Shown here in pieces: positions 35,437 through 43,455 of a stretch of 64,000 nucleotides of DNA. The notes below the pieces were generated by a model. That model did no database searches and had not been told where the DNA came from. It was given only the letters and a program-made list of their open reading frames with translations. The position numbers and the translations under genes are program-made. The stretch lies in assembly GCF_900016645.1 (NCBI RefSeq), contig NZ_CDGJ01000078.1; one strand, written 5' to 3'. The first letter of the stretch is position 1. Each line of letters opens with the position of its first letter. The DNA is from Acididesulfobacillus acetoxydans (GTDB lineage: Bacteria > Bacillota > Desulfitobacteriia > Desulfitobacteriales > Desulfitobacteriaceae).

Positions 35437-36135
35437 GTGGATGCCAAAATCATAGAGAAAATCAAGAAATTGTTGGCTTTAAGTCAAAGCAGTAATTCCT
35501 ATGAGGCGGAGTTAGCCATGCTCAAAGCGCAGGAACTTCTTGTCAAACATAAGTTGTCGCTTAAAGCAGTTAAAGAATTTACGGCTGTCAACAGTGATAT
35601 CAAAGACAACGTGACTCAAGTCACTTTTACAAAGGCTAAATGGAAGGCGAGACTGGCCGGACTGATCGCCGACAATTTCGGTTGTTATCTCTATTTCCAG
35701 ACTGACCGTACGCATACAGTGGTCTTTTTTGGCAGAGAAGAGGATATTACGGTTTGTAACATTGTTCTGGAGTACGCGCTTGATTGCATTGCGAGCGCCA
35801 CCAGAAGGTTGAAATATCAGCATAGAAGTTATGGCTTCAGCACCAAGGGAATTGAAAACGATTATGCTTTAGGTTTTATTAAAGGTCTCCGGCAAAAGTT
35901 TGAGGAACAGAAAAAGGCCAATCAAGCCTGGGGCCTTGTTCTCGTGAAAGACCAGGAAGTAACGGACGCCTTTAACGCGAAAAAATTCACCCGTTTCATC
36001 AATACCGGTACGCCGTACCAGGGCCGCGCGGATGCCTATGCACAGGGGCTGATAGATGGGGAACGCTTCAGTGTTTCTGACAGAATCACGCGAGCAGACG
36101 ATAGCGGACCGTTGGCTCTGAATTCGGGTGATTAA
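35437..36135 (+). CDS. DUF2786 domain protein
   Basis: A 232-residue protein. The N-terminal 45 residues (IIEKIKKLLALSQSSNSYEA, then ELAMLKAQELLVKH) are the DUF2786 signature. A longer domain of the kind that usually follows it occupies the rest. The family occurs in phages and genomic islands and has no known function. The start is GTG with GGAGGAGG 7 bp upstream. It stands alone before the que operon. Confidence 0.82.
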   Translation: MDAKIIEKIKKLLALSQSSNSYEAELAMLKAQELLVKHKLSLKAVKEFTAVNSDIKDNVTQVTFTKAKWKARLAGLIADNFGCYLYFQTDRTHTVVFFGREEDITVCNIVLEYALDCIASATRRLKYQHRSYGFSTKGIENDYALGFIKGLRQKFEEQKKANQAWGLVLVKDQEVTDAFNAKKFTRFINTGTPYQGRADAYAQGLIDGERFSVSDRITRADDSGPLALNSGD

Positions 36136-36289
36136 GCGTGATGGCGGCGGGCCTGACGGGAGACCGTTAGACCTGCGTTGCCATGCGTATGGATAAACGA
36201 TAACGGTAGGGTTTCCATGGGTAAGTCAAGCGTGCTGTTGTGAGCCGAGGAAACCGTCGAGGACCGGGATGCAAAGCCATACTTCTACA

Positions 36290-36298
36290 TGCTATAAT
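36290..36298 (+). promoter_or_regulatory. Extended -10 promoter of the que operon
   Basis: TGC-TATAAT (TG at 36290-36291, TATAAT at 36293-36298) lies about 35 bp before queC. The leader is too short for a preQ1 riboswitch with its own terminator, and none was found. Confidence 0.55.
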
Positions 36299-36330
36299 AG
36301 GATGTAAATCCAGAATCGGAAGAGCAAAGG

Positions 36331-37044
36331 ATGGTCGGTTTGAAAAGGGCAGTCGTTTTGTTGTCCGGAGGGATGGATTCGTCAACGGTTCTCTACATGG
36401 CTAAATCCGAGGGTTTTGAACTCCATGCCATCTCATTTGATTATGGCCAGCGGCACGTCAGGGAACTTGAATGCGCCAGAGCAGTCGCTCAAAAAGCGGG
36501 TGTCAAAGAGCATATTGTTGTCAGGACTAACATGGATGCCTGGGGCGGTTCCGCTTTGACGGACAAGTACCTTGAGGTACCGGAGAACGAGCCTGACAAG
36601 GGCAGGATTCCTATCACCTATGTTCCCGCACGCAACATGATCTTCTTGTCCTTTGCGGCTTCTTATGCCGAAGCGATCGGCTCTCAGGATGTTTTCATCG
36701 GTGTCAGCGAAGTTGATTACTCCGGGTACGTAGATTGCAGGCAGGAATTCATAGACGCTATGGAAAAGGCCATTAACATGGGCACCGTGTGCGCCGTTCA
36801 GGATGGCAGGAAAATCAGCATCCGTACTCCGCTTATCCACATGACGAAGTCAGCTGAGATAAAACTCGGTATTAAATTAGGTGTTGATTATGGGCTGACC
36901 TGGACCTGTTACAAGGGTGAAGATCTGGCCTGCGGCACTTGCGACAGCTGCACCTTGAGGCTTAAGGCTTTTCGGGAGGCCGGGTATAAGGATCCGATAC
37001 CCTATAAGGCCGTGTCTTCCGGTGCGCGGCCATTTTATCCCTGA
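36331..37044 (+). CDS. queC: 7-cyano-7-deazaguanine synthase
   Basis: A 237-residue ATP-dependent enzyme that converts 7-carboxy-7-deazaguanine to preQ0. The PP-loop SGGMDSS is at residues 12-18. The C-terminal zinc site is CYKGEDLACGTCDSC. An alternative start is the TTG at 36340, for which AAAGGATGG is better placed. It leads the queC-queD-queE operon, which supplies 7-deazaguanine for queuosine in tRNA or for DNA modification; no queF or tgt is in the window. Confidence 0.96.
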   Translation: MVGLKRAVVLLSGGMDSSTVLYMAKSEGFELHAISFDYGQRHVRELECARAVAQKAGVKEHIVVRTNMDAWGGSALTDKYLEVPENEPDKGRIPITYVPARNMIFLSFAASYAEAIGSQDVFIGVSEVDYSGYVDCRQEFIDAMEKAINMGTVCAVQDGRKISIRTPLIHMTKSAEIKLGIKLGVDYGLTWTCYKGEDLACGTCDSCTLRLKAFREAGYKDPIPYKAVSSGARPFYP

Positions 37045-37221
37045 AGCTCCTGCCCCTTAGCCTAAAGCGCAGGCGAGGGAAATTCACTGGTTCCGGAAAA
37101 ATGACCTCGCGCATAAAGTGCGGATGGGACAGTCTTACGGGCGCGACCGTCTCAGTCTCAACTCTTGACGGTGGGACAGCTTAGTCCTATCGGTAAACAT
37201 TCTTGGCGGAGGTTAAAGTGA

Positions 37222-37611
37222 ATGGCGTTTGCTACCATTGTCAAAGAATTTACCTTTGATGCGGCTCATAGACTGGAGGGTCACCATGGACACTGCGGAA
37301 ATATCCACGGGCACACGTATAAGCTGCAGGTAGGGGTCTGCGGAACTATTTTGGAGCGGCCGGGTGCCTCAGATGACGGGATGGTTTTGGACTTTGGAGA
37401 GTTAAAACAGGTGGTCAAAACCGAAATAATTAATAGGTTAGACCATCAATTCCTCAATGAGGTCTTGCCTTTCCGCACCACGGCGGAAAATATTTCTGTT
37501 TGGGCGGTCAGCGTGCTCCGCCGGGCCGGGCTGCCCGTCAAATTCATCAGGTTGTACGAAACGCCCACTTCCTATGTGGAGATAGACGAAAGGGATGTGC
37601 CTGTTGACTGA
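37222..37611 (+). CDS. queD: 6-carboxy-5,6,7,8-tetrahydropterin synthase
   Basis: A 129-residue enzyme that turns dihydroneopterin triphosphate into 6-carboxytetrahydropterin. Zinc ligands are His14 in FDAAHRL and His29/His31 in CGNIHGHTY. Cys25 in GHCGN is the catalytic cysteine, and the C-terminal ETPTSYVEI with its Glu is present. A GGAGG precedes the start. It overlaps queE. Confidence 0.95.
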   Translation: MAFATIVKEFTFDAAHRLEGHHGHCGNIHGHTYKLQVGVCGTILERPGASDDGMVLDFGELKQVVKTEIINRLDHQFLNEVLPFRTTAENISVWAVSVLRRAGLPVKFIRLYETPTSYVEIDERDVPVD

Positions 37612-38215
37612 ATCGTACCCTGTCAGCGAAATATTCGAGAGCATCCAGGGTGAGGGTATCTGGACCGGGATTCCGGCCGCCTTTGTGCGCCTGCAAGGAT
37701 GCAATCTGAGATGCGGGTGGTGCGACACGAAAGAGGCTTGGTCAGGGAAAGCGAGCAACCTGACGGCAAAGGAAATTCTGGCAGAAATTCACCTCGAACA
37801 CGTTATTGTTACGGGGGGCGAACCTTTACTTCACGACCTGAACGGATTGTTTGCTGCTTTGCAGCACGCAGGGAAGAAAATCCACGTTGAAACAAATGGA
37901 ACACAACCCTGGCGGGAAAGTTACCCCCCGGACATTTGGCTGACGGTTTCTCCCAAAGAGGAAAGCGGTTATGCGGTTCATCCATCACTGCCGGAAAGGG
38001 TGGGTGAATACAAGTTTGTTGTCGACGAGGCTTTCCGGCCGGAGGTTATTCGGAAATTTTACACGCGTCAAGAGCACAGGCGTCAAGAGCCATTGATCTT
38101 TCTCTCACCGGAAAATGTTCGCCCTGAGATGGTGGAAAAGGCTTTTCAGATGGTCCTGGAATATCCGTTCTGCCGGTTGATGGTGCAAATGCATAAATTG
38201 ATCGGGGTTCGGTGA
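37595..38215 (+). CDS. queE: 7-carboxy-7-deazaguanine synthase
   Basis: A 206-residue radical SAM enzyme that contracts the pterin ring to 7-carboxy-7-deazaguanine. The cluster motif is CNLRCGWCDT (Cx3Cx2C), preceded by the substrate-binding FESIQGEGIWTG and followed by TGGEPLLH. Its length is typical of short QueE forms. The ATG at 37595 overlaps queD by 17 bp; TTG at 37604 is an alternative. Confidence 0.95.
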   Translation: MCLLTESYPVSEIFESIQGEGIWTGIPAAFVRLQGCNLRCGWCDTKEAWSGKASNLTAKEILAEIHLEHVIVTGGEPLLHDLNGLFAALQHAGKKIHVETNGTQPWRESYPPDIWLTVSPKEESGYAVHPSLPERVGEYKFVVDEAFRPEVIRKFYTRQEHRRQEPLIFLSPENVRPEMVEKAFQMVLEYPFCRLMVQMHKLIGVR

Positions 38216-38221
38216 GGCCCG

Positions 38222-38286
38222 GCTTATTTGGCAGATCGGGGGCTCACATGGGAGATCGGGGGCTCATTTGGGAGACCGGGCTTATT
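38222..38286 (+). repeat. Tandem repeat after queE
   Basis: Three to four imperfect copies of a unit near GGGAGATCGGGGGCTCATTT, lying between the convergent queE and DUF2892 genes. Confidence 0.6.
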
Positions 38287-38482
38287 TGCTCGTTTCCTCC
38301 CGCGGCTTGCACGTATTAATCCCTAAAATTTTGCTGACCGGGCAGTAAGCGATGGCTCCGGTGATCAGAGGGGCCAAACCGACAATTCCCCACCAATTGC
38401 GATAGACCAGGCCGGCGAGCAAAATGACAATTCCGGCCGCAATTCTGATAACCCTTTCTGTGGTTCCAACATTACACTCCAT
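38282..38482 (-). CDS. DUF2892 family inner membrane protein
   Basis: A 66-residue protein with the DUF2892 pattern: N-terminal NVGTTERVIRIAAGIVILLA, a second hydrophobic helix, then AYCPVSKILGINTC. Two membrane helices are expected. The family often sits beside rhodanese-like sulfur enzymes (YgaP); none is adjacent here. AAGGAG lies upstream of the ATG. Confidence 0.88.
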   Translation of the reverse strand: MECNVGTTERVIRIAAGIVILLAGLVYRNWWGIVGLAPLITGAIAYCPVSKILGINTCKPREETSK

Positions 38483-38501
38483 GAAGAGTCACTCCTTCCA
38501 A

Positions 38502-38582
38502 AGGGGAATTTCTTTTTTGTCCTTTGAGAAAGCAGTCTCCTTGCAGTCTCCTTTGAGAAAGCAGTCTCCTTTGAGTAAGTAA
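38502..38582 (+). repeat. Short tandem repeats upstream of the DUF2892 gene
   Basis: Repeats of AGCAGTCTCCTTTGAGAA and close variants occur in three copies. No function is visible. Confidence 0.55.
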
Positions 38583-38627
38583 TCTTACGAAAAAGTTTTC
38601 GCGCATTTTTCGCTCTGCTTTGTAAAT

Positions 38628-38760
38628 AGAGTCCCCTGGAAAACTGCTAATTCGAAGAAATTTCGGCCAAAGATATCCAACCAAACCCGCATGAATAAAG
38701 GGTTTACCAGCGGAGGCGTTGGCTGGATGTTATAAAATACGGACTTTTTCAGGGGAATCT
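38628..38760 (+). mobile_element. MITE-like element, copy 1 (133 bp)
   Basis: It is near-identical, with only about two or three substitutions, to 60388-60520. The terminal inverted repeats are AGAGTCCCCTGGAAAA at the left and the complement of AGATTCCCCTGAAAAA at the right. It has no coding capacity. This fits a miniature non-autonomous transposon moved by an absent transposase. Confidence 0.8.
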
Positions 38761-38785
38761 GAATAGATAGTTCTTGAATGTTTCG

Positions 38786-38875
38786 TTACCGATGTGACAG
38801 CAAATTATAGACGGCAGACGCAGTCTCGGGCAGGACCAAAAAGTATCCGGCCACGAAGTCCAATAGTTCATTCAT
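38786..38875 (-). CDS. Possible 29-residue peptide
   Basis: An ATG at 38875 with AAAGGAG upstream (spacing 12, rather long) opens a frame of 29 codons with a hydrophobic centre (LLDFVAGYFLVL). It sits in the gap between the MITE and the glycosidase gene. It is supported only by the RBS. Confidence 0.3.
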   Translation of the reverse strand: MNELLDFVAGYFLVLPETASAVYNLLSHR

Positions 38876-39051
38876 GCTAAAGCTCAACTCCTTTGCGATT
38901 ATTATTCCCACAAAGGGCCAAGATTTTACGCCGATTCGCAGGTTGATAAGCAATAATGACGTTGACGAGTAGTGCGGCGGTTTTGCTTGCGGGTCTCGCT
39001 TGGGCTGACAATCGAAACCAATGCCGATAAGGAAAGGTGGGGACCGTTGCA

Positions 39052-40614
39052 TTGAAGAGAAAAGGTCTATCGATTCTTTTCCTTGCCATGGTTCTGCTCC
39101 TGGGCGCGGGAACCCTGGCCCTGCATACCTGGTATACCCGGCAGAACACACATCCGCCGGGTTGGTCCGATTCAACGGGAAATAACGGCGGGACAGGTCC
39201 GAAAGCTCCTGGCTCCGAGACAGAGCCGTCAGCCCCTGCCGACGCTTTTGCCATCCGGGGAGTCATTGAAGGCTTCTACGGTCAGCCTTGGACTATGGCC
39301 CAGCGCGTCAGCATGCTGGAGTTCATGGGACAAAACCATTTCAATACCTATCTTTATGCTCCCAAAGATGATCCCTATCAGCGAGCCAAGTGGGGAGAAC
39401 TCTATCCGGAGGCTGGAATTCAACAGCTAAAGACGGTCGTGCAAACGGCCAAGAAAAATGGGATTTGGTTTGTTTATTCCCTCTCACCGGGAATTCCGGT
39501 ACCTCTTTCCGGATCCTTGACGGGAAAAATGATCTCCGACTCGATTACCTTCTCGTCGGCCCAAGAGGTGCAACGTTTGGAAAGCAAAATCGATCAACTG
39601 CGTTCCATCGGTGTAGAGACGTTTATGCTGTCTTTTGACGATGTGGAACACACTCTGAAGAGCGCGGATCAAAGGGTATACGGCTCGGATTATCCGCGCG
39701 CTCACGTTGACCTAGCCGATAAAGTGCTGCGCGATGAACAAGGAAAAGACCCGAACTTCAGATTGTGGTTTGCCCCCACCGACTATTACGGCTTGAAGGA
39801 CAGCGCCTATTGGCGCACCCTTCGTTCCCGGCTCAACCCTTCGATTCAAGTGATTTGGACGGGCCAGTGGGTTTTGAACAAAGAAATATCCGGCAGTCAG
39901 GCTGAAAAAGCTGGGCAATTCTTAGGCCGAAAACCGCTGATCTGGGACAATTATCCCGTCAATGACTACACCTACGTGCAGAAAAAGGCTCCCCAGTTAT
40001 TCATGGGACCCGTGGAAAACCGTTCTCCCGCTCTTTCGGCTCAGGCAAGCGGAATGCTGGCTAACCCCATGATCCAACCCCAAGCTTCGAAAGTAGCCCT
40101 CAGCACCATTGGACAGTATCTCTGGAATCCCGGCTCTTACAATCCCGAGGAGGCTTTCACTCTAGCGATCCAAGCCAGGCGGGGGATAGGAAGCGTGGCG
40201 GCTTTCCGCCGATTTTGTCTTTATTCGAGTCAAAGCCTGCTTAACGACAGCGGCAATCCCTATTTCCTTCAGCTCACCTCGGCTTTCTGGCAAAGTTACC
40301 GTGCCGGGAATCCGGGAAGCAGCGAGTCAAATCTGCGCCGGGAATTGCAGGCGGTCAGTGATCTGCCCGCTACCCTGAACCGGACCATGACCAACAAAGA
40401 ACTCTTAAGCGAAATTAGCCCGTGGCTGGCTAAACTGGGACAGGAAGGGCAAGCGGGTTTGCTGGCGCTTAATTACTTGGATTTATCGTCCCGGGATCCG
40501 GGAAAATCCGCTTTGAAGAGCCGGCTGGAGTTGAGTGTACAAAAACTGAGTGAGAACAATTTGCGCATCGGCTCAGAAATTCTGGAATTTACACGAACCG
40601 CCTTGTTGCATTAA
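39052..40614 (+). CDS. GH84 beta-N-acetylglucosaminidase (NagJ/OGA type)
   Basis: About 520 residues. The N-terminal KRKGLSILFLAMVLLLGAG is a signal peptide or anchor, so the enzyme is exported. A Pro/Gly/Ser linker follows. The catalytic domain begins with the GH84 hallmark GVIEGFYGQPW (near residue 65), and the catalytic pair of Asp is in SFDDVE. It probably hydrolyses N-acetylglucosamine from glycans or peptidoglycan fragments by substrate-assisted catalysis. TTG at 39052 is chosen for the signal peptide; GTG at 39037 is in frame. The C-terminal 150 residues are helical. Confidence 0.9.
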   Translation: MKRKGLSILFLAMVLLLGAGTLALHTWYTRQNTHPPGWSDSTGNNGGTGPKAPGSETEPSAPADAFAIRGVIEGFYGQPWTMAQRVSMLEFMGQNHFNTYLYAPKDDPYQRAKWGELYPEAGIQQLKTVVQTAKKNGIWFVYSLSPGIPVPLSGSLTGKMISDSITFSSAQEVQRLESKIDQLRSIGVETFMLSFDDVEHTLKSADQRVYGSDYPRAHVDLADKVLRDEQGKDPNFRLWFAPTDYYGLKDSAYWRTLRSRLNPSIQVIWTGQWVLNKEISGSQAEKAGQFLGRKPLIWDNYPVNDYTYVQKKAPQLFMGPVENRSPALSAQASGMLANPMIQPQASKVALSTIGQYLWNPGSYNPEEAFTLAIQARRGIGSVAAFRRFCLYSSQSLLNDSGNPYFLQLTSAFWQSYRAGNPGSSESNLRRELQAVSDLPATLNRTMTNKELLSEISPWLAKLGQEGQAGLLALNYLDLSSRDPGKSALKSRLELSVQKLSENNLRIGSEILEFTRTALLH

Positions 40615-40735
40615 TGTCCTCGCTAAAGAGCAACGGCTGTGATTAGACCCCATATCAACATCAACCGTATGTCCGCAAGCTGTGCTAAGATAAAGCATAT
40701 GAACGCTTAGAAAGAGAAACCGGAGAAAAGTTGAG

Positions 40736-40891
40736 AGGCGGCTCAGGGAGAAAGTTAAAGTAATGATTGGAGGGGCCCCTGTCACGCAAAAGTTTGCCGA
40801 CGAAATCGGGGCGGATGGCTATGCCGCCCATGCCAGCTTTGCCGTAGATAAAATGAAAGAATTAATGGGTGCCTCCGTTTTGAGTGCTTGA
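40736..40891 (+). pseudogene. Corrinoid protein, C-terminal remnant
   Basis: About 50 codons ending at 40891 read VMIGGAPVTQKFADEIGADG and continue YAAHASFAVDKMKELMG. This is the end of the B12-binding domain of methyltransferase cognate corrinoid proteins (MtaC/MtbC type). The N-terminal helical domain and the DxHxxG cobalt-ligand motif are gone. Together with the UroD-like remnant 1.2 kb downstream, it marks a lost methyltransferase locus. Confidence 0.75.
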
Positions 40892-40979
40892 CATTTGGCC
40901 CATTCTATGAAACTATAGGGTTAAAAGAATTGCATCGTTTCTTAAAAAGTAACCTCTCTAAATACGCAAAGAGTTTCGG

Positions 40980-41004
40980 CGAAAGTGTCCACTGGACACT
41001 TTCG
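40980..41004. promoter_or_regulatory. Perfect palindrome, operator-like
   Basis: CGAAAGTGTCCA and its exact complement flank a single C (12-bp arms). It lies 60 bp before the peroxiredoxin start, where a repressor or activator site would be expected. There is no T-run, so it is not a terminator. The 450-bp gap around it also holds the corrinoid remnant. Confidence 0.5.
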
Positions 41005-41064
41005 TCACCGAAGTCTCAATGCCTGATAAGTGCATGCAATTCTAAAAAGATGGAGGTAGGAAGT

Positions 41065-41529
41065 ATGGGAAATCGTATTGCAGTGGGGGATATGGCTCCG
41101 GATTTCACACTCAAGGATAATCGGGGGAACATGGTCAATCTCGCCGGGTACAGGGGGCAGAAAGTGTTGCTTTCCTGGCATCCCTTGGCCTGGACCGGCG
41201 TCTGCGCTGAACAGATGAAAGCGTTGGAGAGTCATTATGCCCGTTTTGAAGAACTGGGCACGATTCCCTTGGGGCTAAGCGTGGATCCTTATCCATCAAA
41301 AAACGCCTGGGCTAAGGAACTCAAGATCGCCCGCGTTAAATTGCCGTCTGACTTTTGGCCCCATGGGGAAGTTGCCAAAGCCTACGGCTTGTTTCGAGAG
41401 GAAGAGGGCTTTTCTGAGCGGACGAATGTCATCCTCGACGCAGAGGGGAAAGTCATCTGGCTGAAGGTATATGGGATTCATGAACTTCCGGATATTGAAG
41501 AGGTCATTAAGGTTTTGGAGAAATTCTAG
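41065..41529 (+). CDS. Peroxiredoxin (AhpC/TSA redoxin family)
   Basis: A 154-residue thiol peroxidase with the thioredoxin fold: GDMAPDFTLKDNRG, then LSWHPLAWTGVCAEQM with the peroxidatic cysteine in the usual place. The residues before it (WTGVC rather than TPVC) are a variant of the active site. No second conserved cysteine is present, so it may be a 1-Cys enzyme. ATG at 41065 is preceded by GGAGG. A palindrome upstream and a terminator downstream make it a single-gene unit. Confidence 0.88.
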   Translation: MGNRIAVGDMAPDFTLKDNRGNMVNLAGYRGQKVLLSWHPLAWTGVCAEQMKALESHYARFEELGTIPLGLSVDPYPSKNAWAKELKIARVKLPSDFWPHGEVAKAYGLFREEEGFSERTNVILDAEGKVIWLKVYGIHELPDIEEVIKVLEKF

Positions 41530-41579
41530 ATCTAACGTTGACCTCAGTTCACTGCAAGCAATCCAGGAACATCGCTCAC

Positions 41580-41607
41580 GGCTCCGGCAAGGTCCGGGGC
41601 CTTTTTT
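41580..41607 (+). terminator. Terminator of the peroxiredoxin gene
   Basis: GGCTCCGG (41580-41587) pairs with CCGGGGCC (41594-41601), with one G-T pair and a T6 run. Confidence 0.85.
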
Positions 41608-41756
41608 GTTGGTACGGTCGCACCCCTTCTCCCACCAGCTGATCAGATGGAAATCAGGCGCGCCAAGGCTTGATTGTGGTATAATGTGACAGGATCAACT
41701 CGCGAAGCTGAGAACGATTACTCGATCAAGAGACGCTGATGAAGAAGGGATGTTCG

Positions 41757-41996
41757 ATGCAGAGAAAAGCTGAAGTTGTGCTCTGTGGCAAACTCAAGAT
41801 TCTTCAGCAGCGGGACAAGGAAACATTTCTCTCGGACTTTGAAGCGGTGGACGCGCACGTAACATTCTCGAAACCGAGTGCAACGCGTGTGCTTAACATA
41901 TATCATGTTTTTGCCAGTAAGATGAGTTTCCCTAAATGGTGCATTAAGTCTAAATGGCGCATTAAGTTAAGAAGAGTCTCCATGAATGACGGGTGA
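41757..41996 (+). CDS. Small hypothetical protein
   Basis: A 79-residue basic frame starting at ATG after AAGAAGGGATG, with an extended -10 (TGG-TATAAT at 41677-41685) about 70 bp upstream. I recognise no domain. The C-terminal third (KWCIKSKWRIKLRR) is unusually basic and comes from a short direct repeat in the DNA (TAAATGGCGCATTAAG-like), so the reading frame may be a truncated gene running into junk. Confidence 0.35.
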   Translation: MQRKAEVVLCGKLKILQQRDKETFLSDFEAVDAHVTFSKPSATRVLNIYHVFASKMSFPKWCIKSKWRIKLRRVSMNDG

Positions 41997-42054
41997 CAAA
42001 GATTTACGAATTCCTGTACCGCTGCTGTGGGAGCGGCTATGGGTGCAAAGCCTG

Positions 42055-42360
42055 TCATCGGATTATCTCTACAAGGAGAGACTTAAAAGACGACTGGCCG
42101 GAGAGCCGGTGGACAGGGCTCCTAACTGTAATCTTATTATGGCTTTTGCCCCGCTTTATATTGGCAAAACGCAATCCCAGTTCTACCTTGATTACAAGGT
42201 GCTGCTGGAGTCCAATCTACGGGTGGCTAAAGATTTTGACCTGGATATTCTGGGGGCTATTTCCGATTCGTTCATGGCCGGCTGGGAAATTCCCCACTCC
42301 ACCCCGCACGAAAATCTAAAAGCCATCGCCGAGGCTCTGCGTGATTATCCACGCTATTAA
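42055..42360 (+). pseudogene. Uroporphyrinogen decarboxylase-type methyltransferase, internally deleted
   Basis: The frame from 41986 to 42360 reads YKERLKRRLAGEPVDRAPN, then a stretch to VAKDFDLDILGAISD, the first 60 residues of MtaA/UroD-family methyltransferases. It then passes without a break into GWEIPHSTPHENLKAIAEAL, the family C-terminus. About 250 central residues, including the zinc ligands, are missing. In this family the intact enzyme moves methyl groups between corrinoid protein and coenzyme M or tetrahydrofolate. The stop is 16 bp before the next gene. Confidence 0.72.
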
Positions 42361-42376
42361 TTCAGGAGATGATAAA

Positions 42377-43360
42377 ATGACCGACAAAATCAACGTGGGG
42401 TTACTGGGTTACGGATTTGCCGGACAGGTTTTCCACGCGCCTCTCATCAACGCCGTTCCCTCTCTGAATATGTACGCCGTTGTTGAACGTCATGGCGACA
42501 AGGCCGTGCGGCATTATCCGGGAATTAGGGTGTATAAAAGCAGTCAGGAACTCCTCCAAGACCGGACGGTCGATTTGGTCGTGGTGGCGACTCCTAATTC
42601 CAGCCACTTTGAATTGGCACGGGAAGCGCTCATGGCGGATAAGCATGTCGTGGTTGACAAACCGTTCACTCCGACAGCGACGGAAGCACGGTCCTTGATA
42701 GAGCTGGCCCAAAGGCAGGGAAGGATACTCAGCGTTTATCAAAACAGGCGCTGGGACGGAGATTTCCGGACGGTCCAGGCACTGATCAAGGGCGGTATCC
42801 TCGGGGAGATTCTGGAGTACGAAGTCCACTATGACCGGTTCCGGGCTGAGGTGAATCCTGAGGCCTGGCGCGAATCGGGAGAACCGGGTTCCGGGATCCT
42901 CTTTGATTTAGGTTCTCACCTGATCGATCAAGCCCTGGTTCTGTTTGGGCAGCCTGACACCGTGACCGCAGACTTGAGGGTTCAAAGGGAGGGTGGCAAA
43001 GCAGTCGACAACTTCGAGATCATCCTGACCTATCCGGAACTCAAGGCTACTCTTAAGGCCGGCATGTTCGTGCGGGAGCCGGGCCCACGCTTTACCCTTC
43101 AGGGTAGAAAAGGATCATTTCTGAAATACGGTTTCGACCCGCAGGAAGATGCTTTGAAAGCAGGGCAAACCCCAGACGCTGTTTCAGCGTGGGGCGTTGA
43201 AGCTAAGACGCAGTGGGGCAAGCTGAATGCGGAAATCAGCGGAGTGCATTTTGTGGGTTTTATTGAAACCCTACCGGGATCTTACCAGGCATTTTATGAG
43301 AACGTCTCCGACGCCATCCTCCATGGCCGGGAACTTCGCGTCAAGCCTGAAGAAGCTTAG
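42377..43360 (+). CDS. Gfo/Idh/MocA family oxidoreductase, possibly shortened by an amber codon
   Basis: A 327-residue NAD(P)-dependent dehydrogenase. The Rossmann motif is GLLGYGFAGQVFHAP, and the DKPFTPTATEA and GSHLIDQALVLFG motifs are typical of the YdgJ/YvaA scyllo-inositol type. AGGAG is 9 bp before the ATG. Translation stops at TAG 43358-43360, but the next 26 codons continue the family C-terminus (QTIKIIELAIRSNSE) until TAG at 43439. A CAG to TAG change is the likeliest cause; the lost helix may or may not matter. Confidence 0.87.
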   Translation: MTDKINVGLLGYGFAGQVFHAPLINAVPSLNMYAVVERHGDKAVRHYPGIRVYKSSQELLQDRTVDLVVVATPNSSHFELAREALMADKHVVVDKPFTPTATEARSLIELAQRQGRILSVYQNRRWDGDFRTVQALIKGGILGEILEYEVHYDRFRAEVNPEAWRESGEPGSGILFDLGSHLIDQALVLFGQPDTVTADLRVQREGGKAVDNFEIILTYPELKATLKAGMFVREPGPRFTLQGRKGSFLKYGFDPQEDALKAGQTPDAVSAWGVEAKTQWGKLNAEISGVHFVGFIETLPGSYQAFYENVSDAILHGRELRVKPEEA

Positions 43361-43455
43361 CAAACGATTAAGATCATTGAACTGGCTATCCGGAGCAACT
43401 CAGAAAGGCGTACGCTTAGCGTGTCAGGGTCAACCTTGTAGATACTGTACGCAAG

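Noticed and set aside
36150..36330. preQ1 riboswitch before queC
   Set aside because: The leader after the -10 is only about 30 nt and no preQ1-I or -II consensus was found.
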